A DNA stretch of 64,000 nt, taken from contig NC_058140.1 in NCBI RefSeq assembly GCF_011075055.1, positions 15,377,945 to 15,441,944 on the forward strand, given 5' to 3'. This document shows positions 27,031-39,102 of this stretch, piece after piece. The first letter of the stretch is position 1. Every line of letters begins with the position of its first letter. Under the pieces are notes generated by a model that was not told where the DNA came from, made no database searches, and saw only the letters and a program-made list of their open reading frames with translations. Made by a program: the position numbers and the translations under genes. This DNA is from Mangifera indica. Lineage: Eukaryota > Streptophyta > Magnoliopsida > Sapindales > Anacardiaceae.

Positions 27031-28023
27031 ATGGGGTTAATATTGTTTAATTATTAGAATCTCTTTATTTATTTTTTTATATTATGTGTTTTTTAATGGA
27101 CGTCTGTTGGTTGATTTTGGTGTTTTGGAAGGGACATCATTGATTGTTGTTGAGTAATGTTTAAGTGTAACTTAAAAGGTTTTTGCTTTTGCAGCTTAAA
27201 AATGTCATATCTTTTACTCACTAGCTTACCTGTTTCTTCTTCTTCCTCCTCCTCTGTAAAGCAGCACCATCAAGGGTACCAGTGATTTAAACCTTGTCAA
27301 AATTTCATTTGAACTTTGTTCAATGTTTTTAATCTTGTGAATGTATCATTTTTGGTTATTTAACTTATTTTAAAGTACTTGGAAGTGCTTCTTCATGAAG
27401 CACAATCAAGGTTGCGTTTAAAAGAGAACTTAAAAATTATTAAGTTATTCAATTTTAAAGTAGTCTCTTTCTTTTTCACATTAAATGTTCTTAATTTTTA
27501 AAGAAGTTTTTGTCCATGTGTTCCCAGAGATGAATATGATGCTTTTTCCCCATACTTATAAGGTCTTTCTTCCAAATAGGAAGCATACAAAGGCAAACAT
27601 GAAGCAATTGTTGCAATCGAGGTATATCTTAGTAAAAATTTCTTAATATCTTAATTTAATTCAAAAGAATCAAGATAACATATGAAAGGTCCAGTTTTCT
27701 ATGTTTTCTTTGCAGTGGAAAACAGACCACTCTTCTAAAGAACATTATAAGATGGCCGCCCAATTTTATTGCCATTTCTTTGTAACTTTCCTCTGTGTCT
27801 GATAAAATTGAATAAATAAAGACTGTTTTGTGGCTTATCGCAATGTAGCTTAAGAAATTATGCAAGCCCTAACAATTATAACCTTCCAATCCAAGGTCAT
27901 TTTACACCATTCATTTTACATTATCAGCATTCGAAGCAAGTTGGTTCTACATTTTAATGCTATAAATGAAGCCTTAACTGATAGGCTATCCTAAAATTTT
28001 CTGAACCCAGAAAGGGTAATGTT
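27031..28023. other. Intergenic region between ferredoxin pseudogene and MLO 3' end
   Basis: No supported gene. The part nearest 28023 (about 27650-28023) is the probable MLO 3' UTR, read on the minus strand. The rest is AT-rich with short pyrimidine tracts near 27230. No RNA gene or repeat was recognised. Confidence 0.45.
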
Positions 28024-31000
28024 TCAGGTCTTCTTAAATAAGTCATAAAGAGTCTCAACTTTTCCTTCCTCTCCATTGCCTGTATTATCTTCTTCATCAG
28101 TAATGGGAGGTTCCAAGGCATTTCTGTTCATAGTATTGGATAAGTACTCTTGCACTCTAAAGGACAATTCAGTTTCAGGACATTCGGAGGTCTGAAGAAC
28201 AGACTCTGCCTGTTCAATTGATGTTATAGTTACTTGATTCAATGACTCCATTGAAGAACTCCTGGATAAAGTACCAGATGCCACTGTTATTTCATCTCTT
28301 TCGTCTATTGTTGATTCGAGCGAGCATATTGACCTTGTGGTATGCGAATGTAACGAGTCATGTTTAGACCTCTCCCGCACTCTCTTACACCAACTATGGA
28401 GAGACTTTCTCACACTCTCTGCCACCAGAGCTTTCTTCCATTGAGATCCCATCTGAAATGGTTAAAAAGAGTTATTAGCCTACTCTATAATTTCAGGAGA
28501 TTTCAAATTTGTTTGTAAAAATTTTTGGGCAAAACCTGTGTCACAATCACATTCAAAGGCACTGTGCTGTAGCTGCACCAGAACTGAACAAGAACCCTGC
28601 ATTTATCGAAATAAAAATAGAATAGCTAAAGGTAATGCATATTTTTGACTGATTATTCAACAATATTGCAGAAATATGAAGAAAATCATATGCCCATTGG
28701 CTAGAGAAGCTTTCCAAAGCAACAAGAAATATCTACTTCTGTGGGATGAAAAATAATTATCCTAAAGAAAATAATAAGCAAAGTAATATTTCTTTGTAAA
28801 TCCAGATAAAATTCATTGTCTTATGTCACTGGCTTTATACTAAATGAAATGTTGAAATACAGTAAGATCAATGGCATTATACCATAATACCAGCAACTAG
28901 AAATAATATTAATATGCATGAGCAAAATTACAAGTATAACTAAAAATCTGTCATATAATTTAAATGAAAGTACATATTTAAGAAGGAAAAATACCCGGAA
29001 CTCAACCGGATGATTATCATATATTGATTTTTCAAGAAGCATGATCTCTCCTCAAGCCCCCACTATACAACAGAAAATTACAGATTCATTAAAGTTGGCA
29101 TTTTTCAATATAAAGAATAAAGCACAAAAATGGTAATGTACTAATTTTATGGTTATGTAATTCATGAGTCATCATCGATAATGCATCTTTTCTTTAAGCT
29201 CATAAGCTGAAAACTATCACTTAAAGATCTTTGGTGTTATATATGACATTTCTTTTTTTTATTTCCTTCCAAAATACATAAAATAGCAAAGAATGCCAAA
29301 ACTGAATACTAGTACACTGTATACATACCATATGCTGACTATATGCTGACCATATGAATTTCACAAGCAAGCAGAACCACAGAGAAAGAAAGAGTATCCA
29401 CTTACCAAGGACCATATGAATGTTGCCATCTCAAATGCATTCTGCACGAATATGAAAGAGATGAGGACCACAGTCAAATATGGATGAGAACTTGGATATT
29501 TGAATGAAACAACACAAGAAATAATCACCTGAAATATAATAAATTGAATCAACCGCAACAAAATCACTGGTTTTCTAAACCAGAATAAATCATCCCTTGG
29601 CTTTACTTGAGTCCCAATTTGAGGCCCTGTTTGTTCCTTAATTTCAAGGGCCAAAGAGGAGACAACATGCTGAAGCTTTGTTCCGACAAGCATGACAAGC
29701 TTTGACATGGACAAATTGTTTAAAAATATATTATTATGGAAAGATTGATTGGATATTATAGCAAGAGTGAGAATACCTACAATGGCAGGGATAAAAGACA
29801 GCCAGAAATAAATATTTAGACCTGCAACAGAATAAACAACTTCATTATCCCACAAAAAAGAAGATTAATGGTATGATAAAGGACATTCGCTGTATGAATA
29901 TACTATAATATACCATGAATGTTTATGAAGATGCACACTATTGCATAACCCCACAATGGCCAGCTGCAAAATTGGAAATAATTTAGTGCAATCTTATTTT
30001 ACTTCTTCCTCATTCTCTGGAAGAATCTATATCCAGAAAATATCAAATGCATAAACAAAAAAGTGGTACTGTTGGGAATTGTATTACTCACAAAAATAGT
30101 AAAGCCTCATTCAGTTGTAGAAGGGGTAAAATACCATGTATGAATTCATAAGTAAAGCATTAAGAACAATGCTGGAGAGGGATAAAATATGAAACACAGA
30201 ACTGCATTTCAGTTTGGATGATTGCATACCTAATGCCGAGGATGCCATGAAATTCATCTTCCATACTTCGAACCATATATTTATGAAAATTGTAAGAAGG
30301 GGGTAGCTTGTGCTTCTGAAAAGATAAAGAAATTTAATAAGCAATAAATTTCAGTACTAAACAGGCAACATAGATGATAAATCGATGACAAAGATGTAAG
30401 ACAAATTTGAAATAATGTAACCACTTGCATAATTCTTGGGGCAAGCCAATAGAAGGCAACATGGCATTTTGGCATAAATGAAGAACAGCTGGACTATCAT
30501 CACTGAGAAATGTGTAAGCATAAGAACCAGAAGAAAAAATTTTCAACTTGTGTAGAGTATACTCATGACATCATCTATATAATATTTCCTGTCTGTTCTA
30601 GGTCCACTTATAGATTCAGTTGATTTGTCTATCAAAGTACTATGGCCTCTCCCTCAATTCTATCCTTATACTTTCCCATGAATGGTTAAGAAATGATAGA
30701 TCTGGTGAATAAGCAAAGAGAACAACTAGAGAAGTATCATATAATGAAGCATAAGCAACAACTAGATACCCACAGTGATGAAACCCAGACGTAGAGCCAA
30801 GTAGTCCGACTTCTGTATAGAGCTCTTAAATTGTCGCAGAAAGCAAAGCTACGTCATTACACCAAAAGAATCATCTTTAGCTTAAAGTGCCCGGATACTA
30901 TCATTCACAAATGTGGTAAGCATGTACAAAACCTTGCTTCTGAGAAGAAAGCACAACAATAGATAAGGAAGCAAATACTTGTCATATAAAAGCAGGAAAA

Positions 31001-33613
31001 TTTACCATCCAAAGTAGAACTGGACTTCTGCTCCATGGATGAGATGTGTGATGGAAAACAAAGGTGCTTTGTCGCTGCATTACCTTGAATTTCTTTTCTG
31101 CAAAATAAAATCAAGGTTAGAAAGAAAATGATTGAAAATGTTACACTAATTATAAATCACTCATACACCAGGGGTCCAAGCATGTTGGCTAAAGTCAATG
31201 ATGCAAAAAGCGATTGCGCTGTAACTACTAAAATTTGTGCAACTACTGTCTGTGTATATGACATGACAACCAGCAATATAACAAAGGTGCAGCCTAAAAC
31301 CATACAAATCTTCTCAGCACAATTTCAGTTGATTCTGACCATCTTTAAACTGTATTTGTTTACTTGGCCATTCAAGTGCTCAAGCCCCTTTTGCAGTACT
31401 GTAACAGAACGACACATATTTTAGTTAGCTAAGCAGATTGTCTACTGACCTGAGCTGGATAAGAAGGTAAAGAGTCCAAAATTGAGACTCTAGTTCATGA
31501 AACTCATAAATCCCAATACAGTAATTGGATTCATATCTCATGGTTCTTGGTTGAACTAATCTGTATTGAAAAACTGCAAGACAACCTGATTGACACTAAA
31601 AACACTTTGGCCGTTCAGAACCATAAATTGATGTCTGCTGCTCATATTTCTGACAACACGCAATTCAGAAGGAAGCTCTTATGTCAAAGTTAAAGTTGAG
31701 TTCAAATAATTGTTCATCAAGTTGCTACCTATCAAATTATTGGATCACTTATATTGAAACTACTGCCAACATCTCACATGTTACATAATTAAAATGGCAT
31801 TTTGTTTCATAAGCAATTTGAACAAAGGAAGCAAGTAGGAACTTCTGTGCACCTTGCAAACCTGCATCTGCAGCTGGAATTGCTTGATATTCCCATTTCC
31901 TCCAACTATAAATCTACAATAGCATGTCATCACAGTAAAAAAATAATGACTCACTGCACAAATATGATTAGACATGGAAATAAAATTCATATTGCATTAA
32001 GCTTGGAATAAAATATGAATGTATGGACCAAACCAAAGAAAATGCAGTATTGATAAGCTCCAATAATAAACAGAAGTTAAGAATTTATTGAGTGATGGAA
32101 ACAAAGGGGTGAGAGTGTACCTTGCTCATGGCCAAACCAACTGCCAAGCAGCTGTAAAGAACATGAGTGATACCAAGAACAAACAAAAATCTGTGAAGCT
32201 GCTCCAGGCCCCTGAGTGAAACAAACGGTTCACGACCCTTCAATTAACAACTAGTGTCAGTATGGCTGATTCATTAACCAAGAGTGCAATAAAGTTACTC
32301 CAAAGGTAAGAGAAGAAATTTACCTCACCACATTGATGAGATGTATGACTGATAATTCCTTTAGGGGAATACTTGATTCATTTTGAAAGGAGAAGGAACT
32401 TCTTAACAAGACATGCTCTTTGATGCCGCTACCATTTTCAGAACAGATATAAAATTTACTGTTGAAAAGAGATGAATTGACACAAATCTCAGATATCCAT
32501 CGTGCCCATTGTGCCAACAACAAAGATATAAGTCCGAGCAGCATCAACTCTATCAGTAAAAAGGAAAATAAAAATTAGATCAAAATCACACAGTTTAACA
32601 TTCAAATGCCATATCAATAATGATGGTAAGAAAGAAAGTATAGAGACCGAAAATAACAAAAGAAAAACAGAAACTTGATGAAAATTCATTCTCAATTGTA
32701 AATCAACAGAAGTGAAAGGTGAAACTAATTGAAAACAACTCACCTTCTTTAATCTTCTCTAGTGAAGCAAATAGAGCTTTCCTCCTTGTCTTCTTCAACC
32801 ACTACACAAATCAAACAAAAAATAAAAAAAAATCATAAACTTTTGGACAAATTTGAACAGCTTTTTGGCTTGTGAGCTAATCCAAATAGCTATTCTGGTC
32901 ACAAAATTGTAAAAGTATAATTAAATTACATTTTTTGAGCAACCAAACAGAGTGATATTAAAAAATTGATGTACTCCAAATATTTTGGAAATCTATCTAA
33001 ACTCCACACTAGAAAAGAAAAAGAATCTAATATGGAAATCTTTCCATCTCCAACATATATTTCAAAATTCTTAGATTTTTTAGACAATAAATCCCCATTT
33101 CTTCATACTTTCTCGAAACTTCTTTGAAAATAATTAAGGCAACCGCAAAAAATCTAACACATTGATTTTTCCACATTTTCTCTACAATCAAACAGATTTC
33201 TTAACTAAATTTCTCTTTTCTGAACAACTTAATAGTTATTCTAATAAGAAAAACTAACAAAAAATTTGATTTGCCGACAGTTTCTCAGTAACCAAACAAG
33301 GCATCAACATAAAGGAGCTATTTTCTTGACCTCTCGACACTTGTTTATAAAGCTAAGAGACATAACAATGTGCGTTCGTCAATTATCAAACTATTAACAT
33401 AAGCAAGTGAATTCCAACAAGAAAGGATAAAAAAAGAAAGAGAATTTATTTTCTTTCCCACATTTTGTCGGGACCCAAACACACCTTTCCAAATTTGTAA
33501 ATAGACTTTTGAGCAAGATAACAAATAAAAACCAAAACAGTAATGACTGAAGCAACGGAGTAGGTTGGAGTCTCGGACAGAGACCTCCCTTGCCTAATCA
33601 CCAACTCCTTCAT
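28024..33613 (-). CDS. MLO-like seven-transmembrane protein (MLO4/MLO11-type clade), with exon-3 frameshift
   Basis: Exons on the minus strand: 33613-33485, 32801-32744, 32549-32324, 32237-32121 (or from 32211), 31913-31862, 31097-31006, 30848-30774, 30315-30230, 29963-29914, 29821-29781, 29699-29529, 29441-29406, 29062-28995, 28596-28536 and 28452-28024. Family blocks are clear: [115 protein letters not shown] and [21 protein letters not shown] calmodulin-binding-like [11 protein letters not shown] follows. MLO proteins sit in the plasma membrane; this clade is linked to root touch responses in Arabidopsis. Exon 3 lacks one base near 32353 compared with the duplicate at 40648-40874. With the usual exon 4 start the frame is lost; with an acceptor before 32211 it is restored (554 residues). 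Whether the protein is made is therefore open. Confidence 0.87.
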
Positions 33614-34164
33614 TTCTCTCACTTCCAAAACCAGCAATCCATCAACACTCAAAATAAAACTTGAAAGCCAAAATCCATCCAACTCTATAGCTTCCCGAGA
33701 AAAAGGTGTAGCAAATGTCAGAAAGAGAAGGATCCTGGAAATGCGGAAGTGGGAAACATAAGGAACATGCTTGCCAACTTACAATATAAATGACATAAAA
33801 ATAATAATAATCTTCCATTATTTTCCGAGTTTCAATGTGAAAAATTTTGAAATGAATGCGCGTTAATAATTGTAAATTTAGTATTGATTTACCTAAAAAG
33901 TAAAGTAAAGAAAGCTACAGTTGTATTTTGTTTGAAGTTTTTGTTGGAAGAAGAAGAAGATGGGAGGGAATAGTTTAATGCAATTGGTTGAGGAAGTATT
34001 CGTGGCTTACTAAGGAACTTTCAGTTGCATGAAATTAATTAAGCGTCATCTCTGACATGCACGCCTACCTACCCACGTGGCTATGCCTTTCGATCTAGCT
34101 AATAATTTCTTTAAGGCCAAAAGACTATATCACACCCAAGGTTTGAAGAAAACATAAAGTGATG
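33614..34164. promoter_or_regulatory. MLO upstream region (5' UTR and promoter side of the MLO-MORF1 divergent interval)
   Basis: This follows the MLO start codon on its upstream side and should contain its leader and proximal promoter. Purine-rich stretches (about 33940-33970) are visible. The whole segment is absent from the second duplication unit. No specific factor-binding site is claimed. Confidence 0.4.
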
Positions 34165-35090
34165 ATGGAGAATTTTTAAAAATTTAAATATTTATATGTA
34201 TGTTAGATTTTTTTTATTATTATTATAAATGATAAAATTATTATTTAAAAATTTTATTTAAATTTAAACTTTATAAATACTTAAAAATTTTAAAGTTTTA
34301 TTTATGTCTCCTAACCTTATATTTTTTAGGTTTAACAACTAAGTTTCCTCTTATCTTCCCCCGCCCAAAATCCAAAGTTTATAGTTTTAATCTCTCATCT
34401 TTTTTTAATATTAGCTATCCCTTATTTTTTGAGAAATTATAGTTTCACCCTCTCTTCGACATAACTTTCCAAATCGGCTTTTGTTTGTTCCTCTTTATCA
34501 CTGACATCCTCCTCTACTAAGACTTAGTTGTCATCGCATTCTCGCTTCACTGGCCCCCACTTCTCTCTTGTTTGATATAAAATCTGATTAAAATCAAGCG
34601 AGAGATCTCACTCAATTTCAGTCTAATTCATATTGACGTTGATGAAACAAGTAAGAAGGTGATTGATGTTAATGTTTTATCACTCGTTGGAAAAATGACT
34701 TCATTGTCAATTGTTTATAAAAACGAATTGTCAATATATAGAGATTTTTTAAATGAATTGTTGGTTTTTAGACAAAGAATAGAAAAACTTCTTGTCGATC
34801 AGGAATGGAACGAGATTGACAAAGAAGCCAAGAGGGAGAGTGAAAGGTTGTTTTCATCTTTGGCTGTTGACAACATAGCTGGAAAAATCTTAGAAAAAAA
34901 ATATTTATTTTTAAATTTTGAGTTAGATAAATTTATTAGATTTTTAAACCTAGAAAAAATATAATAAATTTTTTATTTTTTAAATATTTTTATTAAATGA
35001 TAATTTTATCTCTGATAATAATAATAATAAAATTTAATAGATAAGTAAATATTTAATTTTTTTAAAATTAATGAATAGACCTTTAAATTT
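34165..35090. mobile_element. Candidate non-autonomous DNA transposon with long AT-rich inverted ends
   Basis: The left end (about 34165-34345) and the reverse complement of the right end (about 34925-35090) share a series of words in the same order: AAATATTTA, TTATTATTATTAT, GATAAAATTAT followed by ATTTAA, and TATATTTTTT near AGGTTT. They therefore form imperfect terminal inverted repeats of roughly 150-180 bp. Between them lies an open frame of about 100 codons (34659-34964, no ATG at its start, Lys/Glu-rich) that I do not recognise; it could be a captured gene fragment. Low sequence complexity weakens the case. The right end coincides with one breakpoint of the deletion in duplication unit 2. 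Confidence 0.4.
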
Positions 35091-35095
35091 ATACT

Positions 35096-35104
35096 AAATC
35101 TTGA

Positions 35105-35141
<37 letters not shown>

Positions 35142-35575
35142 GAGAGTAATAATATCTTACCATATTCTAATTTGTCAGATCATCTGTACTTTCCTCCTCC
35201 ATATCTTCTTTTCTTTTAGCCATATGTGTTTATTTGGTTCGATTCATAGTGCTGAGAGGCGTAAGACCCATAAAAGGCCAATAGATGTTGGACTACACTC
35301 TTGTCCATAAGGGGGCTGGGTAAGCCTGTGGTGGGTCAGATGACTTTTTTAAACTTTATTTGTCAAACATGAGATGAAAAATAGTTATTTGGCACTGTTG
35401 ATTGGATGTTTCATACTTTCATGCACAAACGATTTGTACTTATAACCACATTTGGTCAAGGGAGTACAACCCCAGCCCAGCACACGTTGCATCTTCTAAA
35501 ACCCCTAGCAAAACCCTAATACACTCCACTCCTACCCCTCTTCTCCATCTCAAGTGCCACCGACGAACCCCACTC
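35096..35575 (+). promoter_or_regulatory. MORF1 copy A proximal promoter and leader
   Basis: Contains an (AT)n microsatellite at 35108-35138 and a telo-box AAACCCTAA at 35511-35519, 57 bases before the start codon. Telo-boxes are typical of plant genes for translation and organelle biogenesis. The pyrimidine-rich sequence around 35520-35570 is a likely leader. The same block is preserved upstream of copy B. Confidence 0.6.
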
Positions 35576-38074
35576 ATGGCTCATTCCGCCTTCCTTCTCC
35601 GCCGCTCCCTCCCGGCCCCCACCGCTCTCCGCCGTTCTCTCTCTTCACTCGTCCCTGCACTCTCTTCTCCCCCTCTCCTCAAACCCTCAATTTCTTCCTC
35701 TTCTCCATCGTCACAGCAACAAGCATCTTCATTTTTGGCCTCTGTCGTCCAATATCGGCTGTTCAGGTCGTATCCGATGGTGTCGCTTTCGTCTGATAAA
35801 AAGTACCATTTGTACAAGGAAGGCAATGAGATAACCCCCGACACGATCTTGTTCGAGGGTTGCGATTACAATCACTGGCTTATTGTTATGGAATTTCCGA
35901 AAGATCCCAAGCCAACGCCTGAAGAGATGGTTAGAACTTATGAGGAAACTTGTGCTAAAGGACTGAACATTAGGTTTTTTTTTTTTTCATATTTCAAGGT
36001 TTAATTTTAAATATGTATATTCTTATTTTCATGAATTAGGGTTTTTATTGTTTATTCTAGTTTTAAGTTTGAATATATATTCCTAATTTTTTGAATTTAG
36101 GGTTTTTATTGGTTATTCTAATATTAATTTTGAATATATGTGTGTGTATTTATAGTTTTTATTGGTTATTTGAACTGAGAAATTTGTACCAAAAATTGGG
36201 TGAGATCAATGTCTTCATTTCTTGAGGTGCCAAGACAATTACTCAAAGAAGACATGCCAGAGGAACAGTAATTAGTTTGGCTTATGGGAATATATGGATT
36301 ATGTGCTTACCAGTAGTATTGATCTTTAGCATTAAAAGTTGGCATTTTATTCCGATAAATATAATGCATTTCTCTTTGTGCACCAATTTTTCTATTTTTC
36401 TTGTAGATTATTTGTATGATTCAAAGTAAGGTATTTTGAGACATAAATTTTCTAATTCCTTGGTTGATGGTTGCATTCATATAAGTGAATTTTTGCTCGC
36501 TGCACTTTCTTTAATTTTTTTTACTCAGCATTTTGCCATTTTTTGTTGTGTATGTTCATTTTTCTTGTAAGAAATTGTTTGTGTTGATTTTGAACCATTT
36601 TTCATGATGCTAGTTTGGAGGAGGCAAAACAAAAAATCTATGCTTGTAGCACAACTACTTATCAAGGCTTTCAGGCTGTAATGACTGAAGAAGAGTCAGA
36701 GAAGTTTCATGGTAAATGTTTGTAATGTTTTTTCAATATCAGTATATGAAATGGATGGTCAATTTTCTTTTATCGATTAAAACAGGTGTCCCTGGAGTTG
36801 CTTTTGTGTTGCCAGATTCTTACATTGATCCACAGATCAAGGAATATGGAGGTGTGATTATTATTACTGAAAGTTTGAAACTAGTTTTATTTTCCTTTTT
36901 TTGGGCTAACATAGGACTTTGCCTTGCTAATATAAGACTTTGCAATTTTGTAAATAATATGGTAATATAATGTGCATACCAGGAGACAAATACATTAATG
37001 GAACAATTATACCAAGACCACCTCCTTTTCAACGCAATACAGGGGGAAGATTCCGTGACCGAAATAGGAATCCTGACCGACCACCAAGATACAACCAACA
37101 AGGAAGTCCAATGCAAAATCAGCAAAATTATCCTCAAAACAATTCATGGCAAGGTGATGCCAGGAACCATGGAGCTCCACAAAATTATCCACCTCAACAG
37201 AACTTCCCACCTCAACAGAACTACCCTCCTCAACAGAACTATCCACCTCAACAAAATTATCCACCTCAACAGAATTTTGGCACTCCTGGTCAAGGAGAAA
37301 GTGGAGGTCCCATGCCAATAAACCGAAGTGGAAGGGAACCATTTCCAGCAGATACAAGAGGTTCGATGCCTCCATATCCTGGAAATTACAACCAAGGGGA
37401 GAGAGGAAAGTATTATCCTCCACAAGGAGACCAGAGCAGTTATGGGCAGAGGAATTTTGGGGGAAATAATTCCAATTACGCACCCCCATCTCATGGTGGA
37501 ACTTATGGGGGAACAAGTTCTAATTATGGACAGAGTTACAGGGGGCAAGGAGAAAACCAAAGATTCTCACCAATGGAGCAGGGAAATGTACAAGGAGACC
37601 AAAGGAACTATGCACCCATGGGACAAACGGGGATAAACCAGGTAAGGAATTTTTTCATATAAAATAAATTGTTTTAATATGACGTAATAGGTGTCTTTGA
37701 GAGCTTTTAAGTTACTTTTTAATCTAATGCAGTGGTAAGATGAATGCCATACAGCAACCCAACTTTTAACTTTGCTATCTGTTTTATACAAATCTTAATC
37801 TAATAACTAATAGCATATCAGACGCATGAAAGTTATTATACAGTTTCTTGTGACCATTATTTATTTACTTATTCGTGTCTTGGCTTGGGAGTTGTTTCAT
37901 TCTTGAATTTTATATGTTGTCGGTCAAATATCTTTTAACTTCCGTCCAACTTTATGTGAAAATGAGCAGTTTAGTCATTGCAAGTTACTTCCATTTCTTC
38001 TTGTCGTTTCTTATTAGAGGGGTTTCGTGAGGATTCATTGATCAAGCTTTTGGTATCTGCAGGGACGATATTGA
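35576..38074 (+). CDS. MORF1: Multiple organellar RNA editing factor 1, copy A
   Basis: Exons 35576-35973, 36614-36711, 36786-36851, 36983-37641 and 38063-38074 (only Gly-Arg-Tyr-stop) total 1233 nt, or 410 residues. An Arg/Ser-rich N terminus fits mitochondrial targeting. The MORF/DAG domain (about 75-200) has [33 protein letters not shown] and [10 protein letters not shown]. The rest is a Gln/Asn/Pro/Gly/Tyr-rich, probably disordered tail with PPQQNY/F repeats. MORF proteins bind PPR editing factors and are needed for C-to-U editing of organelle transcripts. MORF1 is distinguished from MORF8 and others by the CDYNHW and STTTYQGF wording. Compared with copy B and the family consensus, copy A changes Asp84 to Asn, Val171 to Ala and Asn183 to Ile. 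The next upstream in-frame initiator is not an ATG, so this start is well supported. Confidence 0.92.
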
Positions 38075-39012
38075 GAGGGTTATAAGTGGCTCTTCGGGAA
38101 ATCATGGAAGAATGGATTGCTTCTCTGGTTTAGTTCACAAGTAATAAGATAGAACTTAGTGGGGTCTGCCATGGTAAATATGTTGTAGTTCTTCTATGGT
38201 TACGGTCTGTTTCACTCAGTGCTGATGTTATTTTCTTTCTTCCTTGTTTATTGGTTTTACTGTATTCAACTTGGATTTTTGCTACCACCTTGTTACATAA
38301 GCTCTTATAAATGTGAATCTTATGTTGGGATCCATTTTTTGGCATATATTGTTTGTTGATTCACCAAGTTAAAATCTTTCGTTGGATGATTATTTGAAAG
38401 TTTGGGGTAAGGAGGGTAATTGATAAATTAAGGTCAGGGTTTGGACAAATGCAGCTATCTGGCTAATTATAATTTCAAAAATGTGAACCTGTACAACATT
38501 GTTGTTAATCTATAGTAGCAGGAATCATTATAACGTCCGATACCTTGGAAATTTTGCTGTTCGCACTTGGTGCAAAGTCCACAAATGCCCCCCAATTTCT
38601 TCTTCTTTAACCACCCGCATGAGAACCAGAAAGAGTGAATGAATCCCTTATTTAGTTGTGATTTTCATGAGAAGCCGAATGGGTTTTATATGTGGATTGC
38701 AGAAAGATAACAGTTAAAGGAATTCAATTTGATGTAATCGAGTTATAAGTTATTATAATTAATTAAGGGAAAAATTGAGATAAATAGCTTTAATCCATCC
38801 CAATCGATATGAATATTCATGAATTTATTTGCAATTGAAAATCAAAGATTTTACTTGGTAAGAAAATCATTATTAGAGTTAATGGAGATTTATCTAAAAT
38901 ATAAACATAATTCTATTCAGCAAAATTTTTCTAAAAATGATTTTAAAAAAATTTCTGCGTGGGTATTTATTTTCTTTTATTTTTAACTCAATTTAAAGGA
39001 TTTTATTGTAAT
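38075..39012. other. MORF1 copy A 3' UTR and flank to duplication junction
   Basis: Probable 3' UTR of copy A for the first few hundred bases, then AT-rich sequence up to the junction at 39012/39013. It is nearly identical to 44084-45027. No gene recognised. Confidence 0.5.
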
Positions 39013-39102
39013 CAAAGAGAACAACTAGATCTGGTGAATAAGCAAAGAGAACAACTAGAAAAGCATCATATAATGAGGCATTAGCAACAATTAGATACCC
39101 AC

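Larger units (their letters stand above)
30698..39012. repeat. Tandem duplication unit 1 (MLO 5' half + MORF1 copy A)
   Basis: Sequence from MLO intron 7 (about 30698) through MORF1 and its 3' flank (to 39012) recurs immediately downstream with very high identity. The period is about 8329 bp at the left end. This unit keeps the full intergenic region between MLO and MORF1. Its left edge joins the remaining MLO exons, so MLO is structurally complete here. Confidence 0.93.

Noticed and set aside
29700..29780. Apparent insertion of about 27 residues in MLO between FIPAI and [10 protein letters not shown]
   Set aside because: It is bounded by GTAGGT and TTTCAAAG/C splice signals, and removing it restores the conserved junction; it is an intron of multiple-of-three length.
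30421..30500. Possible extra MLO exon reading [15 protein letters not shown]
   Set aside because: Flanking exons 30774 and 30315 join directly in frame to give the expected [18 protein letters not shown] order, so this is intron.
31128..31424. 98-codon plus-strand frame conserved in both duplication units (also 39457-39753)
   Set aside because: It lies in an MLO intron and is conserved only because the block was recently duplicated; no family resemblance.
37007..37516. Minus-strand frames over MORF1 exon 4 (also 43157-43684)
   Set aside because: Mirror images of the Gln/Pro/Asn repeat region; long only because the repeat lacks stops in several frames.
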